A stretch of 64,000 bases of DNA from Sabethes cyaneus (GCF_943734655.1 NC_071354.1:142719142-142783141); one strand, 5' to 3'. Positions 24,205-37,770 are shown, counted from the stretch's first letter. Numbers and translations are program-made. Notes: generated by a model from the letters alone, not told the origin.

Positions 24205-26860
24205 GCCGTTTTTCAACTACACCATCATGAACGTGCATTGTCCACACGAAGGTAGACCCGACGACGAGAAGGAAGCGTTCTATGCGCAGCTGGAGCCAAC
24301 GTACGGCAGCTGCTCACCACGAGACAACAAGATCATTGGAGATATGAATGCCCAGGTCGGCAGGGAAGCAATGTATAGACCGGCGACTGAACCCCATAGC
24401 CTGCACACCGACACGAACGATAACGGCTAGCGATGCATTAACTTTGCAGCTTCCCGAGGCATGGTGATCAGAAGCACTTTCTTTCCCCGCAAAGATATCC
24501 ACAAAGCCACCTGGAGATCCCGTGACCAACGAACCTTGAACCAAATCGACCATATTCTCATTGATGGCCGGTTTTTCTGGAACATCACTAACGTGCGTTT
24601 CCTACGGGGCGCGTATATCGACTAGGACCATTACCTAGTAGCAGCACATGTGCGCTCAAAACTATCGACGATTCATACCTCGCCAAAAAGCCGCCCTCCT
24701 TAGTTAAACATTCGGCAATTCGACAAACTGCCAGCTGCCGGAAAATACGCGCGCGTACTGGATGAAGCTCTGTCTTCCTCTGTGGAGAGTATGAAAAGAT
24801 CGGTGCTTAATGAGACTGCAACCGCCAGTTGAGGAAACCTCGAGCGCACGAAATGATTGCTTTGACGCGGAATGCCAACAAGTGATACAGACGAAAAAAG
24901 AGCTTGGAAAAACTATCTAAGCAAATCCACGTGAAAGAGTTTGGCCAAGTATCGACGAGTGCGAAATGAGCTGACCGCGATCCTGAAAAGGAAAAAACGC
25001 CAGAAGGAGGACAGAGATGGTGAGGAGCTGGAACAACTATTCCGGGTCAATGACACGCGCAAGTTTTACGATAAAGTGAACCAAACTCGTAAGGGCTACA
25101 CACCCCTAAACCTGACATGTGTAGGGACGAGGGAGGGGATCTAATCACACACGAGCGCGAGGTGGTCGAGAGGTGGAAACAGTTTTACGATGAGCACCTC
25201 AATAGGAGAAGGAGACGCAACGGAAGTTAACCTAGAAGTGCCTACAAACAACAACAGCGTACCGACTCCCGATCACGAAGAGATCCGGCGAGAAATTCGT
25301 CAACTGAAGAATAATAGAGCCGCCGGAAAGGACCGATTCCCCGCAGAGCTCTGCAAAACAGAACCGCTAGCGACGCCACTTCATTGGATAATCTCTAGGA
25401 TTTGTGGAGAGGAGAAACTATCGAAGGAGTGGATGGAAGATGTAGTCTGTCCCACCTACATAAAGGGCAACTAGCTAGATTGCTGGAATAACCGTGACAT
25501 CACGTTGGTCAACGCCACCTACAAGGTGCTCTCCCAGATTTTGTTCGTCTATCCCCAACCCCAATAGCAAGAAAATTCGTAGGGCAGTATCAAGCAGGCT
25601 TTATCGGGCCCGTGGTACTACGGATCAAATTTTTGCTCTATCATATTTTCGTGGATTGCAAAGCAGCATACGATACAGATGAACGCGAACAGTTATGGCA
25701 GATAATGCACGAGTACAGTTTTCCGGACAAACTGACGCGCCTGATCAAAGCTAGGAGCGAGTGAGATACGTTCGTGGTTCGGGGGCACTCTCGAGTCTTT
25801 TCGAATCACGCAGAGTTTACCGGCAAGAAGATCGACTGTCCAGTATGTTATTCAACATCGCTATTGAAGGTGTGACCCGGTGAACGGGCATCGAAATGAG
25901 AGGAACGGTCTTCATCAAGAGTAGCTAACTCCAAACCTTCGCAGACGACCTCGGCATCATTACTAGAAACCTTGGGACGGCGGAGGCAATCTACGCCACA
26001 CTAAAAACAGAGGCTAGGAGGATAGGGTTACAAATCAATGGACACATTATATATATACAGTAGGAAGAGGCTACACAGAAAGCAACGTTTGCCTCCCACG
26101 GACAGTGATTGACGGCGATGAATTGGAAGTGGATGACGAGTTCGTATGTTTGGGATTTCTGATCACCGCCGACAATAATACGTGTAAGGAGATTCAACAA
26201 CGCATTCAAGCTGGAAATCGAGCCTACTTTTCTCTCCGCATGACGCATCAAGGAGCATTCGCCGCCGCACAAAGCTGACGATGTATAAACCGCTAATCAG
26301 AACCGTAGTCCATTGACTCTACGCGTTAGAGACAGTAAGTTTGCTTACGTAAGACATACGTGTACTTGCCATATTTTGAAGGAAAGGTGTTGCGCTCTAT
26401 TTTTTGCACAGTACAAACGGAGAGCGGAGAGTGGCGTAAGCGTATGAACCACGAGTTGCAACACTACTTGGAGAGATTCCCATCGAACACCTAACGAAAG
26501 TTGGGATACTACGGTAGGTCGGCCACGTCGCAGGGACCCCGGACGGCTATTCAGTGAAATCCGTTCTCTTCAAAAACCCGTTCGGTATCAGGTATAAAGG
26601 GGCCCAACGTGCTAGATGGCTCGACCAGGTTGAAGCCGACTTGCGTGTCTCGTAACGAGCAAGGAATTGGCGACGAGTAGCACAGGACCGGTCTCTTTTT
26701 GTGGTGGGATGGAAACATTCTCTACCAATAACGGGACGAAAGAACTCTCCGCGTCCGACCAGTGCATTTGTATGCCCGACGACGATCTTTATGTCATGAC
26801 CTGGGCAATCTCCATTTTGAGAAGATCATACAACTCCTCTTTTACGTCATCGGGTTAAAA
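24205..26860 (+). pseudogene. Decayed RTE-like LINE, nearly full length after 5' truncation
   Basis: Domains in order on + are endonuclease (INVHCP-type block MNVHCPHEGRPDDEKEAF; GDMNAQVGREAMYRP; FFPRKDIHKATWRSRDQ; LNQIDHILIDGRFF, 24,227-24,680), a basic linker (LKRKKRQKEDRDGEELEQLF, about 25,000), and the N-terminal RT block (EIRREIRQLKNNRAAGKDRF, about 25,280; SKEWMEDVVCPTYIKGN, about 25,430). Broken RT follows ('FKAAYDT', about 25,660), then the tail QRARWLDQVEADLRVS (about 26,610). Endonuclease nicking and target-primed reverse transcription would be its role, but frameshifts and stops occur in all parts and no FADD box survives. Same family as the minus-strand copy at 15.6-17.9 kb. Confidence 0.88.
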
Positions 26861-29800
26861 TATGTTTACCTATAAACCTGGAATATCATAATAATTCAGA
26901 AAACTAAATCGAAAAACGGAAAAAGTGCAATATGAATTTTAACAAAATTAGCAAAGTCGATGCCTGGAAAAGGTTAGAATTAAAGGTAAGAATCAAATAA
27001 ATATCTACGGAAAGTTAGCATAACATATACACCCAACAATTGAACTGCATTTCAGCTCAAATAATATCAACGCTGAATTGAAGCAATAACGAACATACTT
27101 CATTTGTGGTCAGTATGCTAATGCAAAAGCTAAAACCAAGGCTTTAGCACTAAAGTATATCATAGACATATTTCATTTTAAGTAGCAATAAAAGTATGCT
27201 CGTATCATAATATCTTATATTTTATTTTCACGTTTGTGCGATGATGTACGTTTCACGATTGATTTAAATATTAAAAAATAATTACGGGAAACGATGTGTT
27301 GTGGTGCTTATTACCCACACATACAAAATGTGCCAATAAATAATATCAAACCGTCTCGAAACTGTCATGTTTAGTTGATCGAGACCGTAATTGGTTCCCG
27401 GCCTAAAACGCGCAATATTATTTTATTGTCTGGCTAGATGAATATATCTGTATGAATACATATGCATGAAAGACCTCGAGTCATTCGGAGAACGTGGTTC
27501 AGGCTGTCTGAATCAGGCATAAACGTTTTTCAATATTTCTATTGTTGGGACTACTAGATATTAATTACAAATTCATTGCAACATTCCTCGCTGAATGTTA
27601 TGAATTAAAAGCATGATTCACGGTGCAGACTAACCATTTTGACAAGCTTTTTGAGGTAGACTATAAACTGAGAAATATAAACCTAATTTTTTATTGTGAT
27701 TATGAAGAAACAATGACAAAAAAAATTTATAAACTCAAAATTTTTCTAACCAGATTACATTCACATCCTTATAAAGTAAATAGGGCTCGGATTAAATTAA
27801 AATCTCTTGCTTTTCATGTGACTCAAGCGTACACTTGAAATAAGTGGCACTCTTGTGGAAATAAAAAATACATAAAATCAAAATAACTGTGCTCATCAAG
27901 CATAAACTCACTCCGAATATGAAGGGGCATACCGTTGGCATAGACTGTAACCCAACTTGAACAGCCGAAAAATAACCTCGTTAATATCTCTCAAAGGGGA
28001 TACTCCGATTCCCCATTGCAAAAGGCAGCGCACCAACAAGAAAAAATATCCAGGTAACAAGACAGCGTTTTTACACATCGTATAATAATAATGACGAGAA
28101 TGTCAACAAAGGCAAACTGAAATTCGTGCTCGTCGAGAGGAAGCAAACAACTAACTCGGTCGGAACCGGTATAGAACCGGGCAAAAATTCACCGGCAGGA
28201 AATTGGAAGAAACAACAACTTTCCACCGTTGTTTTCGCCTCGAACGATGTTGTTTAGCAGGATGCACCGATGAATGGTCGTGGGTTTGTTTGTGGCCTAA
28301 GTTGTAAATTGGATACACTCGATTTAGCGTACAAATTGATGTACTACCACTGCGGTACTACACAGCGGTTACCGAACCGGCCACCCATAGGTGCTAATCC
28401 AATTTGTAAGAGTTTGTTTTAAGCATCTTACTGCTGTCAGGAAAGTGCAACCCACTTTTACTATAGCGAAATTTCTTCCACAACGAAGGTGAAAACGGGG
28501 CTGTTTTAGATTTGTTTTTCCCTCCTAAGCTCGAAAGACTGTTTCCGATGTTTATAAATAAACTAAAAAGTAACCGTCATTTTAATCAATTTTCGTGCAG
28601 TATTCAATCAAATTTCTGAACTGAATTCTATAGTTTACATCCGAATAAAACAGCTGTCGTCATTTTGTTTCGGTATTTCACGCGAGAGCAGAAAACTAGC
28701 TAAGGACGAAAGTGTGAGCGTCAGAGTAGTTCAAACCGCATTGAGAAAGTATGGAGCACAGTGCACTTTCTAAGATTCCCCGAGATGTGGTGAAAACCTG
28801 ATCCGGCTGATCCTACAATGGACAGAAAGATAAGGGGTTACTACAAACGGCATGGTAAATACTACATCACCACTGCCTTTCCATATTCACAAGGCACGGT
28901 TAAGATGGGCCCAAGGATGGGCCTGGTCAGCAATAATGACTTTCAGTCAAGGTTACAACTTTGACAGGACTGGTTTTATTCCCAAACATTGGTCCTCAAG
29001 CCGTTAGAGTAAGAATTGAGAGTCATTAGTATGCAACCTACGAAATATACCGTGTTTATGCTATGCTATGAATTAAAAAGTCTTGTTGGATCCGCTCTAA
29101 TTTAAGTGACACTCAACATGGAAAGCTCTCCAATTTCACTTTCCGCTGAATGTTTTGTGTCAATGTACGTATCGTCAGTTTCGTCCCTTTCGTAATTAGC
29201 TATATCTTTATGATACACTTCAGTTCTCCTCATCCAACAAAATACGACAAGACACACATCTTCCATTAACTCTGAAGAACGTACGAGAGATTTAGTTAAA
29301 AAATTAGCTATTTTTGTAACAGGTCTCCAAAAATTTCATTCATTCTTAATAGGTGTTTTTGTTGGGTAAAACCTCCTATGCTTCAATTCCGCAACGAAAC
29401 AACAAACTCAAATGTATTTCAATTAGCATCCTTCAGCTTTCATTTCGTCGCTGTAATCTTGTGATATTTTGTATACCAAAGGAAAGGGACCTGTTCACAT
29501 AGCAATATATACTTAAGAAAACTTTTGCAACAACTTAATTACATTTTAACCTATCATTTATATCAAAGAAATTTTCTAGGGACGTAAATATGCAACTTTG
29601 ACTGCATACAATCTGCTAGAGTGACACAATCCAGCAAAAAGACTCATGATACCCATTCACCTTTCGTTGAAGCATTCTAAGATTTCACCATGGTTTTGAT
29701 CTCTTTTTACTTCCCTAAGGTACAGTTAATTATTTGTTAATTAACACTTCTATCGGTCAACTGCCGGGGGAGGCAACACTCTGTCTCTAATTAACTTCTT

Positions 29801-30789
29801 ACGATGATTTACAATGTTCTCCGTGTGCGCCTACAGACTAGAAAGAAAACCTGCTACATAGAGCTACAAATCTTAGTTACAGCTGTCACATTTCACAAGA
29901 GCCATGTAGCCCTCGGCGAGTCAGTGCAGTAGAAATAAAGCAACGTCTTAAAAGCAACAGTATATAGACAAGTAAATACCCTCCCTTAAAGCGTTTAACA
30001 ACCAATCGCGCTGTTGCAATTAGTTATCATGGTCGATTTATTTTCGAAATATAGGAATACAGTCGGGGATCAGAGTTCATACAGTCAGTCAATTCTAGTA
30101 AAACGGTTGTCCAATTGTCTATTCCCTGCATGCACCACGTCTTCAAGGAAAACCTGTATGATACGACACGGGAGAAAATATAAGTGCAGGGATTCGGTGG
30201 GAAAATTCTGCACTTGCTCGTGCTTTCCGAGGAACGACAACTATAGTTTTCATTAGAAGGGTTTTAAGACCAATTATACCACCAGTGCATTCGATACTAA
30301 AATCAATTTGTTTTCTTTTACTACCGGTTTTTGAGCCTGCCAAACTGGACATCGTACAATAAGTAAATTATCAACAAATTCCTATGCCTATGTTCTATGA
30401 AATATAAATAGATAGTACTTCAACCATGCTATACTTTGAACTACTTTTTAAATATAGATAATTCTAATATAGAATATTTGAATCACCCTAGCGTACACAC
30501 TTCGGTTGCACTTACCTATATAAGTTGATAAACATGCTGGCACCGAAGCGCTGCCCGGCACCGTGACACATCATGGAAAAATACACAGGAAAAAATCGAA
30601 AGAAACCCAAGAGCAAATTCTCTTCTACGTTTATACTCACTGATGAGGCAGTCGGAAAGAGTATCCTAGTTTTAACAGTTACAGTGTAGCTCTAAATGTT
30701 CCGTATATCTAATGTCAGCTGTTATCAAAGTAAACAAAGTAGCGTCATTACGTCAAAAATTTAATTTTATTTATTTTTATAAGTATGGA
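26861..30789. other. Long intronic stretch without recognised elements
   Basis: Nearly 4 kb with no supported exon, RNA gene or transposon terminus. Parts (28,000-28,500) are less AT-rich and could hold conserved regulatory sequence, but nothing specific is seen. Confidence 0.4.
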
Positions 30790-30945
30790 AAAACCGGTTT
30801 AGATGAACTTTTAAAATTACTACAACTTTTGAGGATACAACCTGCTACAGACAACTGATATTTGATTTTGCAAGATGTTTGTTGTACTTGTATGTATAAG
30901 TTGTTTGATCTGCCACCATTTTCCACCTGGAAAAATATTTGAGCC
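30790..30945. repeat. Fragment of the 10-14 kb inverted-repeat family
   Basis: Contains 'gttgtttgatctgccacc' and 'gaggatacaacctgctacagacaactgat', matching the right arm near 13,850 and the piece retained only in the left arm (10,641-10,730). It is a third copy of this family. Confidence 0.65.
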
Positions 30946-31279
30946 GTCTAGCCGCATCACTGATTGTTTTAACTTAGTATAAGCCATGGGATGATTAAGT
31001 GGGGGATACCAGCAAACCAATCTTCTGGTTAACCGTAATTCTTCAAGCTGTCACCACTGAAAGTCACTATTATCAAGCTACACTTCTGATATTTTACATC
31101 TAAAATTGAGGCGCTGAAGCTAATTTTAATCAGCCCGAACGCATTTTAATCACTTTTTACTTTTAATTTTACTGACTTGTCCCAAATCATCACTTTTATA
31201 AGCTTGTGCCCATTTCACCAAATGACGCAAGTGCTCACATGTCTACTACAATGTGATATGTTGAAATTGAGTGCTTGAC
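30946..31279. other. Intronic stretch
   Basis: Nothing recognisable. Confidence 0.35.
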
Positions 31280-32002
31280 TTTTAGAAATGTGTACGATAG
31301 GAATCTCTCCGAGTAGTACCTGCAACTCGTGGTTCATAAACTTTCGCTACTTTCCGCTATCTGTCAAAAATATTCCATCATAAGAGTGTGATGAAACCTA
31401 AATTGTTACTAGGGAAGCTCGATTTCCAGCAAGAATACGTAATTGAATCTCCTTACTCGTATTATTGTCGGCTGTGACCAAAGATCCCAAATATATGAAA
31501 TTATCACCCACTTTCCAGTTCATCGCCGTCCGCAGGAGGCGAACGTTGTCTTCTCTGGAGCCCGTTCCTTCCATATATTTGGTTTTCGACGTATTGATGG
31601 GTTACAAACCCAATCTTTCTAGCCTCCGTTTTTAGACTGGCGTAGATTGCTTTCGCCATCCCAAGCTAGTAATGATGTCGAGATCATTTGCGAAGGACTA
31701 CTAGGAGTTGGCTACTCTTGCTGAATATCGCTCAGCTCATTTCGTGGCTCGCTCGCCGGATAACACTTTCAATAACGATGATGAATAACATACAGTACAG
31801 ACCACCTGCTTTCGCAATATTCTGCGCGACTCGAAAATGCCCACGAAATACGCACGTACCTAACAGATCATTTGCTCCAGGATAGCTTTGATCAGCCGCG
31901 TCAGTTTGTCCGAAAAACTTTACTCGTGCATTATCCGTCATAGCTGTTCGCGCTCGATTGTATCGTATGCTGCCCTCAAAATCCATGAAAATATGATGCG
32001 TG

Positions 32003-33031
32003 CCCAAGCAACACTTCTAAAGCCACTTGGTTTTACTTGAATTTTACAAGGGTTTTATTGCGGTATTAATCATTACCTCTGGTTTTATTGTGGTATTGCG
32101 CAATACCAAGAGGACACGAGTCAAAACACACTTATAGTTTGCTGGAAAACCATATTGAAACTGTTAATAAAGCAAATTTATTGTGGTTGCTTATATTATC
32201 ACGATAAAACTAGTTGGCTCGACCACGTGTCTTAATTATAAACTTACCATAAGTGTGGGGTAGCAATACAAGGCGCACCAATTAAATTGATTTTATCACG
32301 GTTTTGATTAGCGCACCAATTAAAATTGAAATCTGTTAGTTTTATAGAGCTTCTAAAACGATAACACCCTGCCCAAGCAGATTTATTGCTGCTATTATGA
32401 AGAATTACTAAAGTTCAACACCAAAATCATTGAGATTCACTAACTGAATATATTTATTTTGTTAAAATAACCAGTTTTCGAAAATTGCAAATTCTCAATG
32501 GGGCGTTGGTTTTATCCACCTATAATATCAATATGCACGATAAAATTTAATGCGCTCATGCTGCAAACGAACAAAGATTGCTCAAAATTTTATTAATTAT
32601 TCTATGGGATATTTTATTATGGTCGCTATAACCCAAATCGAGTCGAATGATCTGACAGTAAAACTTTAACTTCTGCTTACGGATGTATTTTAAAGTTGAC
32701 AAAGCTGTCTGTGTGTGTCAAGTGTGTCTGATTTAGCTTTTACCAGAGCGAAAAACGGAAAGATTTATTAAATTATAGCGGTAGCTGTCAAGCAGCGAAA
32801 GCTTAATCGGTTTTGTTGCTGCTTTCAGCAAAATGTAATACGACTACTTGAGCTTATAACCTGATTCTTATAGAGGTTATGAAAACATTCTGAGAAGTGG
32901 GCCACTTGGTTAATAGGCAGTTTTATAGATCAGAAAGATCTAGCGGAGCCTATAGTTTTATTAGCGGTTTTATAAAATTGGTCATAAAAACCACTATGGG
33001 AACAAAACAAAACTTAGAATTGTTACCTGGG
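32003..33031. mobile_element. 1,029-bp non-coding TIR element inside the RTE copy
   Basis: Termini are 18-bp imperfect inverted repeats: CCCAAGCAACACTTCTAA (32003-32020) and CCCAGGTAACAATTCTAA on the other strand (33014-33031), with three mismatches. The flanks GTG (32000-32002) and GTA (33032-33034) correspond to a single GTG in the host RTE sequence, giving a 3-bp target duplication with one later change. The interior is AT-rich and has no transposase. A 3-bp duplication would fit a PIF/Harbinger-like mover (inference). Confidence 0.78.
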
Positions 33032-33121
33032 GTAGGCACGTTGTACTCTCGACATTTCTGCAGCCGGAGAGTAGAAATTTGATCCGTAGTAGCACGGGCC
33101 CCATCAAGTCCACCTGATATT

Positions 33122-35167
33122 TTAGTTTTAGTTTAGTTTATTTATTTATAACACGTAACATAAGACAAAATGTCTTTTTTCCGTTACATTGATCTTAACA
33201 ATAGAACAAGCGACACTGAATTTAAACTACGTACTCAATAAAACAATTTCTAGCAATTTAAGAGCTCTATACATTTCTTCTTGAAACCTATATGCGATTC
33301 TTCTAGGGTCATATCATTTGGCAAGGAATTCCAATGAACTAGTCCTCTAACAAAAAACGTTTTTCCATACTTTGATGTTCTAAATCGTGGTAATGTATAT
33401 TTTCTAGAGCGTGTACTCCTTAGCGGTTGCAATTTTGTATATAATTATTCAGGTTGTTTACATTTTATTAGATTGTGCATGAATAAACAAGAGCGCATTT
33501 TACCAAAGTTTTTAAAAGGACAACCAATTAATCTGCTTTGAAGATGTGAAACACTTGCATATCGGTTACAGTTGAAGACGTATCGTGCGCATGCATTCAA
33601 AGCTACCCGTAGTCTATTTAGTGAGAATGCAGATGCTTCATCGACCAAGAAATCACATGATAAGAAGTAAGGAAGAATTAAGCTTTTGAAAAGTTTAATT
33701 TTTGTTTCAGTACCGAAAAGCGAAGAAGTTACATATAGTCTACGCAAACATGAATAGATTTTCCCACATTGTTGCTGGAGATATTTATCCCATTCCAGAT
33801 TAGACTGAATTAACATTCCTAGGCTGGTTGCATTATCGACAAACTCTAGATTTACAAGGTTCAGTTGTAATACTGGTTTTAATGAATTTTGATGAGCATT
33901 ATTTGTTAAAAACATAGCTTGAGTTTTTTGGGGATTCAATGTCAGCATATTTCTTTTAGACCAATCAAAAACTCTCTGCAGATCTCTGTTAATTTTGATG
34001 GAAGCATCAAGAGAACTTTTGTCGGCGCACTCAAAATAAAGCTGTACATCGTCAGCGAAAATGTGTATTTTGCAGTAGTGAAGCACACTTGGGAGATCGT
34101 TTATGTAGAGAGAGAAAAAGATTGGTCCAAGAATTGAACCTTGAGGCACTCCAGAGACAATTGGGATAAATTGGGAATATTCTCCATTATTGAAGACTGC
34201 TTGAGTGCGCTCACTCAAATAGGAGTTTACCAAATTTGCAGCGTGTCTTGAAAATCCAAACGATGACGTCAATTTATTGCACAGCATTTTATGCGACACT
34301 GTATCGAAGGCTTTGGAGAAGTCTAGAAGAACCAGCACAACAGGTCTACCATTATCGATTATTAAACCAATGTCATCTAGGACTTTCAGCATTGCAGTTT
34401 TTGTACTGTGTTTCTTACGATAACCAGACTGGTAGCAATTTAGCATATTATATCGTTCGATATAACTGCCAATGTGTGTTTTAATAATTTTTTCAAAAAC
34501 TTTTGACAAAGCACACAAAATGCTTATGGGGCGCAGATTTTTCAGAGAATTTACATTGGATTTTTTCTTAATAGGGATTATCTTACTTCTTTTCCACTCT
34601 TTAGGAAATACGCTGGTAGTAACAATAGCGTTGAACAAATGCGTTACTGGTTTAATAATCAAAGGACAAATAGCTTTCAAAAATTTCAAAGGTAACGAAT
34701 CAAGTCCCACTGCATTTGATTGAATGGAGTACATACAGTTTATAACATCAATTTCACAAATATGACCGAAGTAAAACAATTCACGATCGTATGTATTGTT
34801 ATTAGCCTGTGGTTCTTCTACTGGACTTGTAGGTTGAGTAAAATTAGCAGAGAATGAAACATTGATTTCATCAGCAGTATAATCATTGGTAGCATTTGTT
34901 TTGGAAGATCCTACACCGAATGATTTAAGAGTTTTCCACAGTTCTTTTGGCGATTGCATAGGGTCCAAACGAGTCACGAAATAACTTTGTTTCGCTGTAC
35001 GTACAAGTTTTGTAACTTTGTTACGTGCTGCTTTGAAAGCATTATTGTCGATAGAACTTTTACTGGTTTTCCATTTTTTGAAGAGTAAATCCCGGTCTAC
35101 GATTGCTTTACTAATCGTATGATTGAACCAAGGATTTGCCTTCAGTTTGGGTGAGAAAGAGCGGATA
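33122..35167 (-). mobile_element. 5'-truncated CR1/L2-like LINE
   Basis: A minus-strand insertion bounded by GATATT at 33116-33121 and 35168-35173, a short target duplication. Its 3' end lies at about 33,122, in an A/T-rich stretch reading (TAAACTAAAAC) on the coding strand. The 5' end is cut inside the region upstream of the reverse transcriptase. It interrupts the older RTE-like copy. Confidence 0.82.
33250..35160 (-). pseudogene. CR1/L2-like reverse transcriptase, one nonsense codon from open
   Basis: Open from the 5' truncation (about 35,160, 'NPWFNHTISKAIVDRD') to 33,448. A single TAA at 33445-33447 follows, and then the same frame continues to 33,250, ending in the conserved block (SKYGKTFFVRGLVHWNSLPN). 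RT motifs are intact: VLLDFSKAFDTVSHKML, SGVPQGSILGPIFFSLYIND and KIHIFADDVQLYF (FADD). These follow the CR1/L2/Rex-group pattern. Its endonuclease and any ORF1 are missing. The low level of decay compared with the RTE copies marks a younger insertion. Jockey is a less likely alternative. Confidence 0.85.
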
Positions 35168-35560
35168 GATATTGCTATTGGAAGTCTTCTAACAAAATTT
35201 GGGAGGACTTGTAGGCGGCGTTGATGACCGCAATGCCGCAGTAATTACAGCAATCGAAACGATCATCCATTTTGAAGATGGGACAAACTTCAGGCTTCTT
35301 CTCCACCCAAATCCTTCAAATTATCCAGTGAAGCAACGCTCTGGTAGAATTGGACCTTGCCGTCACGGATCTTCCACATCTTTCCGCCTCTTCAACGGAT
35401 CTTCTACTGATCGAGCAGTTTCCTGTCACCTCCCACGAAATTCAGCGATCTGCAGTTCCAGGTATCGAGCATTAATTCCATGTCCTTATTTCGTCTTCAT
35501 TATTCGTGCCGAATGTTCCGAGTTTTCTTGATTTGTCATAGTAGAAACCTTAGGTGCAGT

Positions 35561-36312
35561 GTCGGAACAAAACATTTCTTAATTCAGACAACCGATTCAA
35601 ATCAGACGCTGCCGCGAGTCGCTCCTAGAGTACATCCGCGCACTTGGTAGATAAAACTTCAAGCCACCAAGAGCCGCCCCCGGTACTAGAACAGACGCTC
35701 AAGACTGATAAGGCTATTTCTCATTGCTAAACTCTCAGCGTTCGTATGAATGTCTCTTTCCCTGCTGCTATAGGACTTTAGTTTACTTCGGGTTGGTTAC
35801 TCAGTCTCCACTAAGATTGCTCGTTTTTCGACTTGTAGCATGAGGGGGTAGGGATAAAAGTTGCTGCATAAGATTCTAAGCACCACTATGGGACTTATTT
35901 TGCGCATTATCCAGCCGTTCCCCACAATCTACTCTTGCGCTCTTTTATATTTATAGGTGTACGAAAATCGATCCACGGTAGCGATGTATGGATGTATCGT
36001 CTTGCAACTGTGTTTCAGTAGTTGAGATATCGTGGAAGAACTGTTTGAAGACTTAACATGTCCCTAATGATTATTAATTTTAAATCTAGCGATTGAAAAA
36101 CAATCATTTCATACAAACCATTCGTAAAAAAAATTCTAACCGATTCATACAAAAATCTTCTTTAAAACAGGTAATTATTTTTTCTAATAAACGCTTTTTA
36201 AGCGGCTTATACTATTTTTACTATTTCCGGAATTTTTGGGGTTTTTCATATGGAGTTTGAAGTTTCTCGAATTTAAACGTTTTAACGCTGATTTTACTTA
36301 ATTTTTATTATA
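35561..36312. other. Intronic stretch, partly RTE-like leader
   Basis: The first ~400 bp may be the 5' part of the RTE-like copy, read without any coding match. The rest is AT-rich and featureless. Confidence 0.3.
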
Positions 36313-37770
36313 GACTAGCTGACCCGACAAACTTCGTATTGCCACAAATTAAACTGTGTTGTACATAAATATCGTGAACCTCGGAAGACCTTCGTCACAA
36401 TCTCGAGTTTTGCAAGTTTCTGAGGAGTTCATGGGTGGTTTAATATACAAATTTTCCTCACAGTAAAGTAGAAAACCACTCCCCCTATTGCTTAGCCTGA
36501 TAAAATATAGCGGATAGCATTAAAATATTCGCCATGATTGTATAACATTTCACCGAATACCATTTTGCGGAACATCGCTTCTCGGTTGACCCCAACGCGG
36601 AATATAGAGTTTCGCGGAATACCATTTCACGAAAAATGTTATATCTTATGTACCATTTTTCGGAAAATCTTTTCGTGCAAAGTACCATTTCACAGGGGTG
36701 ATCCTTGATCTAGGAAAACAAATAAACCTAGATAGCGGTGATCTCTGCAGAGGGGCTGCCCCCGCAGTGGCCGGCGCTTCCGACGGTGGATTGCCGGCAA
36801 CACTCGCGGCTTGCGGCCGTCTCGCCCTGAATCATCCAGTGTTACTATTGATAGATTTTGATGGACTTGTTATTGACTAATGCTTTATGGAAGGGTATAA
36901 AATTTCTCAAGTTCGATTAGATTTTAAGTTACGCAAAAATTTCTGTTTTATTTGTATGAGAGTCCTTATCCCCCTACCGCAGGGCTGAAACAGGGCTGAA
37001 GCAGGCTTCTGTCGTGCTCTTCAAAATATCTCAATTCTCCACGTTTTACTGGCAAAACACAGAAGACGAATTCGATTTGAAGGTTACTAAGCAAATCGTT
37101 CCAGTCCATTTAATTGCCTATCGCATATTCTCTTTGGGACACGGAGCGAATAGTCTCGTGTCTCCAGTGTGCGAAGAAAATATTAGCTCTGCTTGTCGTT
37201 GTGCTTCTTCTGTACAAGATGAGTGGTCGTAAGAGAAAACAATCATCGGCATCGTTCGGAGGGAGAGGAAATGGTTGAACAGAAAACGAAAGCAACTTGA
37301 TCGTTGTGAGAAGCAGATTGCTCTGCCTCTGTATGCATATGATGAGCAAAATGAAGCCTGGCTGAAGGGTCTAAAACCATCATAAAAAAATTCCAGCTCC
37401 AAAACCCCTCACATGCCAAATTTGGTTCCATTTGAAAGTTATGAAGAAATTTGTATTTTATTTGTATGGGAGCCCCCTCCTAAAAAGGGGAGAGGTCCTA
37501 ATTCATCATAGAAAAAATTCTTGCCTCCAAAGCCTTCACATACCAAATTTGGTTCCATTTGCTTGATCAATTCTCGAGTTATGCAGAAATTTGTATTTCA
37601 TGTGTATGGGAGCCCCCTTCTTAGTAGGGGAGAGGTCTCAAACCATCATAAGAACCTTCCCCGGCCCTAAAAACCCCTACATGCAAATTTTCACGCCGAT
37701 CGGTTCAGTAGTTTTCTATTCTATAAGGAACATACGGGCAGACAGACAGTAATCCATTTTTATAGGTATA
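36313..37770 (+). mobile_element. Copy of the tandem-repeat/(GACA)n element family
   Basis: Starts 'agctgacccgacaaacttcg' and ends 'tttataggtatagat' (37770). The interior has a degenerate 'gcggaataccatttc' repeat (36,540-36,690), a GC-rich patch (36,720-36,830), an unrelated segment, and about two units of the 140-bp repeat seen at 11.0-12.5 kb. A short CAGACAGACA tail follows. No coding domain was recognised. The shared units and shared 3' terminus define a family; a Helentron/DINE-1-like origin is one option. Confidence 0.65.

Larger units (their letters stand above)
31280..35560 (-). pseudogene. RTE-like LINE copy split in three by later insertions
   Basis: Three minus-strand segments (31,280-32,002, 33,035-33,115 and 35,174-35,560) line up in order with the uninterrupted copy at 15.9-17.9 kb. 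Examples are 'gtagcacgggcccc' against 'ctagcacggacccc', and 'ttgtaggcggcgttgatgaccgcaatgccg' against 'tgtaagcggcatcaactagcgtaatgccg'. Stops and frameshifts abound. The gaps are filled by a TIR element (32,003-33,031) and a CR1/L2-like LINE (33,122-35,167), each with a short target duplication, so both arrived after this copy. Confidence 0.82.

Noticed and set aside
28000..28500. A nested gene suggested by balanced base composition
   Set aside because: No long frame, splice pair or domain could be found.
30640..30665. A third hammerhead-like core (CTGATGA ... GGAAAG)
   Set aside because: Stem II is at most two pairs and no stem I or III partner is present.
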